This document shows positions 31,611 to 33,017 of a DNA stretch of 33,017 nt, one piece after another. The DNA comes from Lachnospiraceae bacterium. Lineage in GTDB: Bacteria; Bacillota; Clostridia; Lachnospirales; Lachnospiraceae. The stretch covers positions 1-33,017 of the forward strand of contig JAFZDQ010000109.1 of NCBI GenBank assembly GCA_017561085.1. Direction: 5' to 3'. A model generated the notes under the pieces. The model was not told the DNA's origin. It saw only the letters and a program-made list of their open reading frames with translations, and did not search any database. Both the position numbers and the translations under genes were made by a program. Each line of letters opens with the position of its first letter. The stretch's first letter is position 1.

Positions 31611-31716
31611 AGGTTCACTTCAAATATTTCAAATCATTTTATTCTAATTTTTCAGACCTTATCAGGTCAGTAAATTTTACCCTTAATGAAAATTTAAAAG
31701 GAAGGTGTGGTGTTTT

Positions 31717-33017
31717 TTGTGTGCCCGGAAATTAAATGACGGCGGGTTAACGGTGTGCTTTTATTTGCTTGCAAAGAAAGAGTGGCGTTCAGTGACCAGA
31801 AGTTTTTATGACAGTGAGCCGCTACAGATTACGTGTCAAATAACAGGAGAGAATCCGGAAAATGAGGTCGCGTTCCGGGTAGGTCTTTCGGAAGGCAGAC
31901 TGACGGTAGAAGGACGTTTGGCAGAAACCGGAAGTTATCAGGTGCTGCGGGATACGGAAGGAAATGCAGTTTACCTTTTTTGTTGCTTGGAAGAAAGAAT
32001 CTCCCTTGGCTGCGGCAGGATTCCGGTGGCCGAAAAGCGGATGTTGACGATTGGTACGGATTATCGGAATGATATTTTTTATGACTGCTTTTCGTTTATG
32101 AACGGGAAAAACCATCTTTTGTATCAAGAAGAAAACAGGATGGTTTTTGAAACGGATTCTAAAGCGGAAAGTGGTGGGGAAGAGGGAGTCTACATCAACA
32201 AAAAAGCGGTGCACGGCAAAGCATATTTACAAAAGGGAGATGTGCTGGATATCTACGGGTTAGGAATATTGGTACTGCAGGGTGTCCTAATCTGTTACAC
32301 CCATTTCGGAACCCTTAGGATTGCACAAAGAAAAGCAGTTCCGAATGCCGCAGACTATGGCGGATGCGGAAGGGGTCTTTTAGAATATCCCTTGCAGAGG
32401 CGCATGGCAGTAAAGGAATCTTTGTTAAAGGAAGAAGTGGAACTGGAAGAAATAAAGGCGGTACCAAAGAGAGAGGAGCTTCCGTTGTTTTTGACCATAG
32501 GGCCCTTGTTTTCCATGATACTTCCGACCCTGATGATGCTATTGGTAGGACGGACCGTATCCGGACAAAATACAGGAAACTTTTATATTGGGTCCCTGGT
32601 GATGACCGGTACTTCTGCTTGTTTTTCTGTTTTTTTCAGTCTCGCAAACCGCGGCTATCAAAGGAAACTGCAAAAAAAACTGGAAGTCAAAACGAAGCAG
32701 GAATATCTGGCTTATTTACAGCGCGTAACCGAATATCTGACCTCCCGGCATGAAAATATCAGGGAACATTTATTCAAGTGTTATCCCGATGCGGGAGAGA
32801 TTATGAAGGAAGGAATTTTCTTTTGGAGCGGCGAGAACGTAGGAGAAAAGTCGGTTAATTTGCGCCTCGGAACCGGGCGTATGTTATCTCCCATAACTTG
32901 TAAGGTGTCCGGTAAAAAGCGATTTTTGGAACCTTCTTTAGAGGTAAGGAAGCTTTATGACCTGATTGGGCAGTTCCGGTATATTCATGAAGTTCCGTTG
33001 GGCATCCGGCTTACGGC
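31717..33017 (+). CDS. essC: EssC-like type VII secretion ATPase, N-terminal part (runs off window)
   Basis: The first 433 codons are visible and the frame stays open to the right edge. A TTG start at 31717, 11 bases after AAGGAAGG, is preferred; GTG 31705 overlaps that site. The N-terminus contains FHA-like domains, with the second ending around KAYLQKGDVLDIYGLGILVL. Two membrane helices follow (PLFLTIGPLFSMILPTLMML and IGSLVMTGTSACFSVFFSL). Then comes the EssC-type cytoplasmic stretch with YLAYLQRVTEYL, YPDAGEI, FFWSG and VNLRLGTG. In known systems this is followed by FtsK/SpoIIIE ATPase domains that drive export of WXG100-type proteins. Those lie beyond the window, as would any esxA-, esaA- or essB-like partners. 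Confidence 0.85.
   Translation, partial: MCARKLNDGGLTVCFYLLAKKEWRSVTRSFYDSEPLQITCQITGENPENEVAFRVGLSEGRLTVEGRLAETGSYQVLRDTEGNAVYLFCCLEERISLGCGRIPVAEKRMLTIGTDYRNDIFYDCFSFMNGKNHLLYQEENRMVFETDSKAESGGEEGVYINKKAVHGKAYLQKGDVLDIYGLGILVLQGVLICYTHFGTLRIAQRKAVPNAADYGGCGRGLLEYPLQRRMAVKESLLKEEVELEEIKAVPKREELPLFLTIGPLFSMILPTLMMLLVGRTVSGQNTGNFYIGSLVMTGTSACFSVFFSLANRGYQRKLQKKLEVKTKQEYLAYLQRVTEYLTSRHENIREHLFKCYPDAGEIMKEGIFFWSGENVGEKSVNLRLGTGRMLSPITCKVSGKKRFLEPSLEVRKLYDLIGQFRYIHEVPLGIRLT

Noticed and set aside
31822-32214. 130-codon minus-strand frame
   Set aside because: It lies antisense within the EssC-like gene, whose FHA and linker motifs are clear on the plus strand.

Overview
The window looks like a chromosomal segment from a gut-type Lachnospiraceae or related Clostridia. 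This is an inference from strong AGGAGG-type ribosome binding sites, mixed GTG/TTG starts, many Lachnospiraceae-style lipoproteins, a FliD-like orphan, a pectin/uronate-type KDPG aldolase and KDG kinase pair, and an EssC-type secretion ATPase. There is no rRNA and no CRISPR array, and no transposase or integrase was recognised.

Layout. Positions 1-1942 hold the tail of one gene and a complete ABC exporter half (probably a heterodimer). 1955-4355 carry an autoregulated-looking XRE repressor, an ORF6N/PLD-like fusion and an APH-family kinase. 4350-13598 is a roughly 9.2 kb AT-rich block bracketed by two 45-bp direct repeats (43/45 identical). Each repeat is a complete promoter, and the right copy drives the sugar isomerase gene at 13618. 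The block holds envelope-anchored lipoprotein/DUF3298/YARHG-type proteins, a decayed gene, a small membrane protein, an AgrA/AgrC-like LytTR two-component pair and an XRE regulator. 13618-21093 is more GC-rich housekeeping or core DNA: isomerase, Dus (with an internal 36-bp tandem repeat), anion transporter, Rrf2 regulator, AGCS symporter, HExxH membrane protein and Mbeg1-like hydrolase. It is followed by tRNA-Leu(CAG).

21446-25601 is a second AT-rich cluster directly downstream of the tRNA. It contains an XRE regulator, a second paralogous LytTR regulator/AgrC-like kinase pair, and, convergent to these, agrB and a 27-codon agrD. The AgrD peptide has no cysteine. A serine sits at the cyclisation position (SMIFF followed by GEPKHPLLDEE), so the predicted autoinducer is a lactone rather than a thiolactone. 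Next to it is a 51-aa protein plus GNAT acetyltransferase pair with toxin-antitoxin architecture.

25736-33017 holds an orphan FliD-like protein, an AraC regulator divergent from a KDPG aldolase/VOC fusion and a KDG kinase (uronate catabolism), an acidic repeat lipoprotein, a ZIP metal transporter, and the 5' part of an EssC-type type VII secretion ATPase that runs off the end.

The most notable system is the pair of paralogous Agr-like modules. One is complete (regulator, kinase, AgrB, serine-type AgrD). The other lies inside a repeat-bracketed island and lacks any visible AgrB or AgrD.
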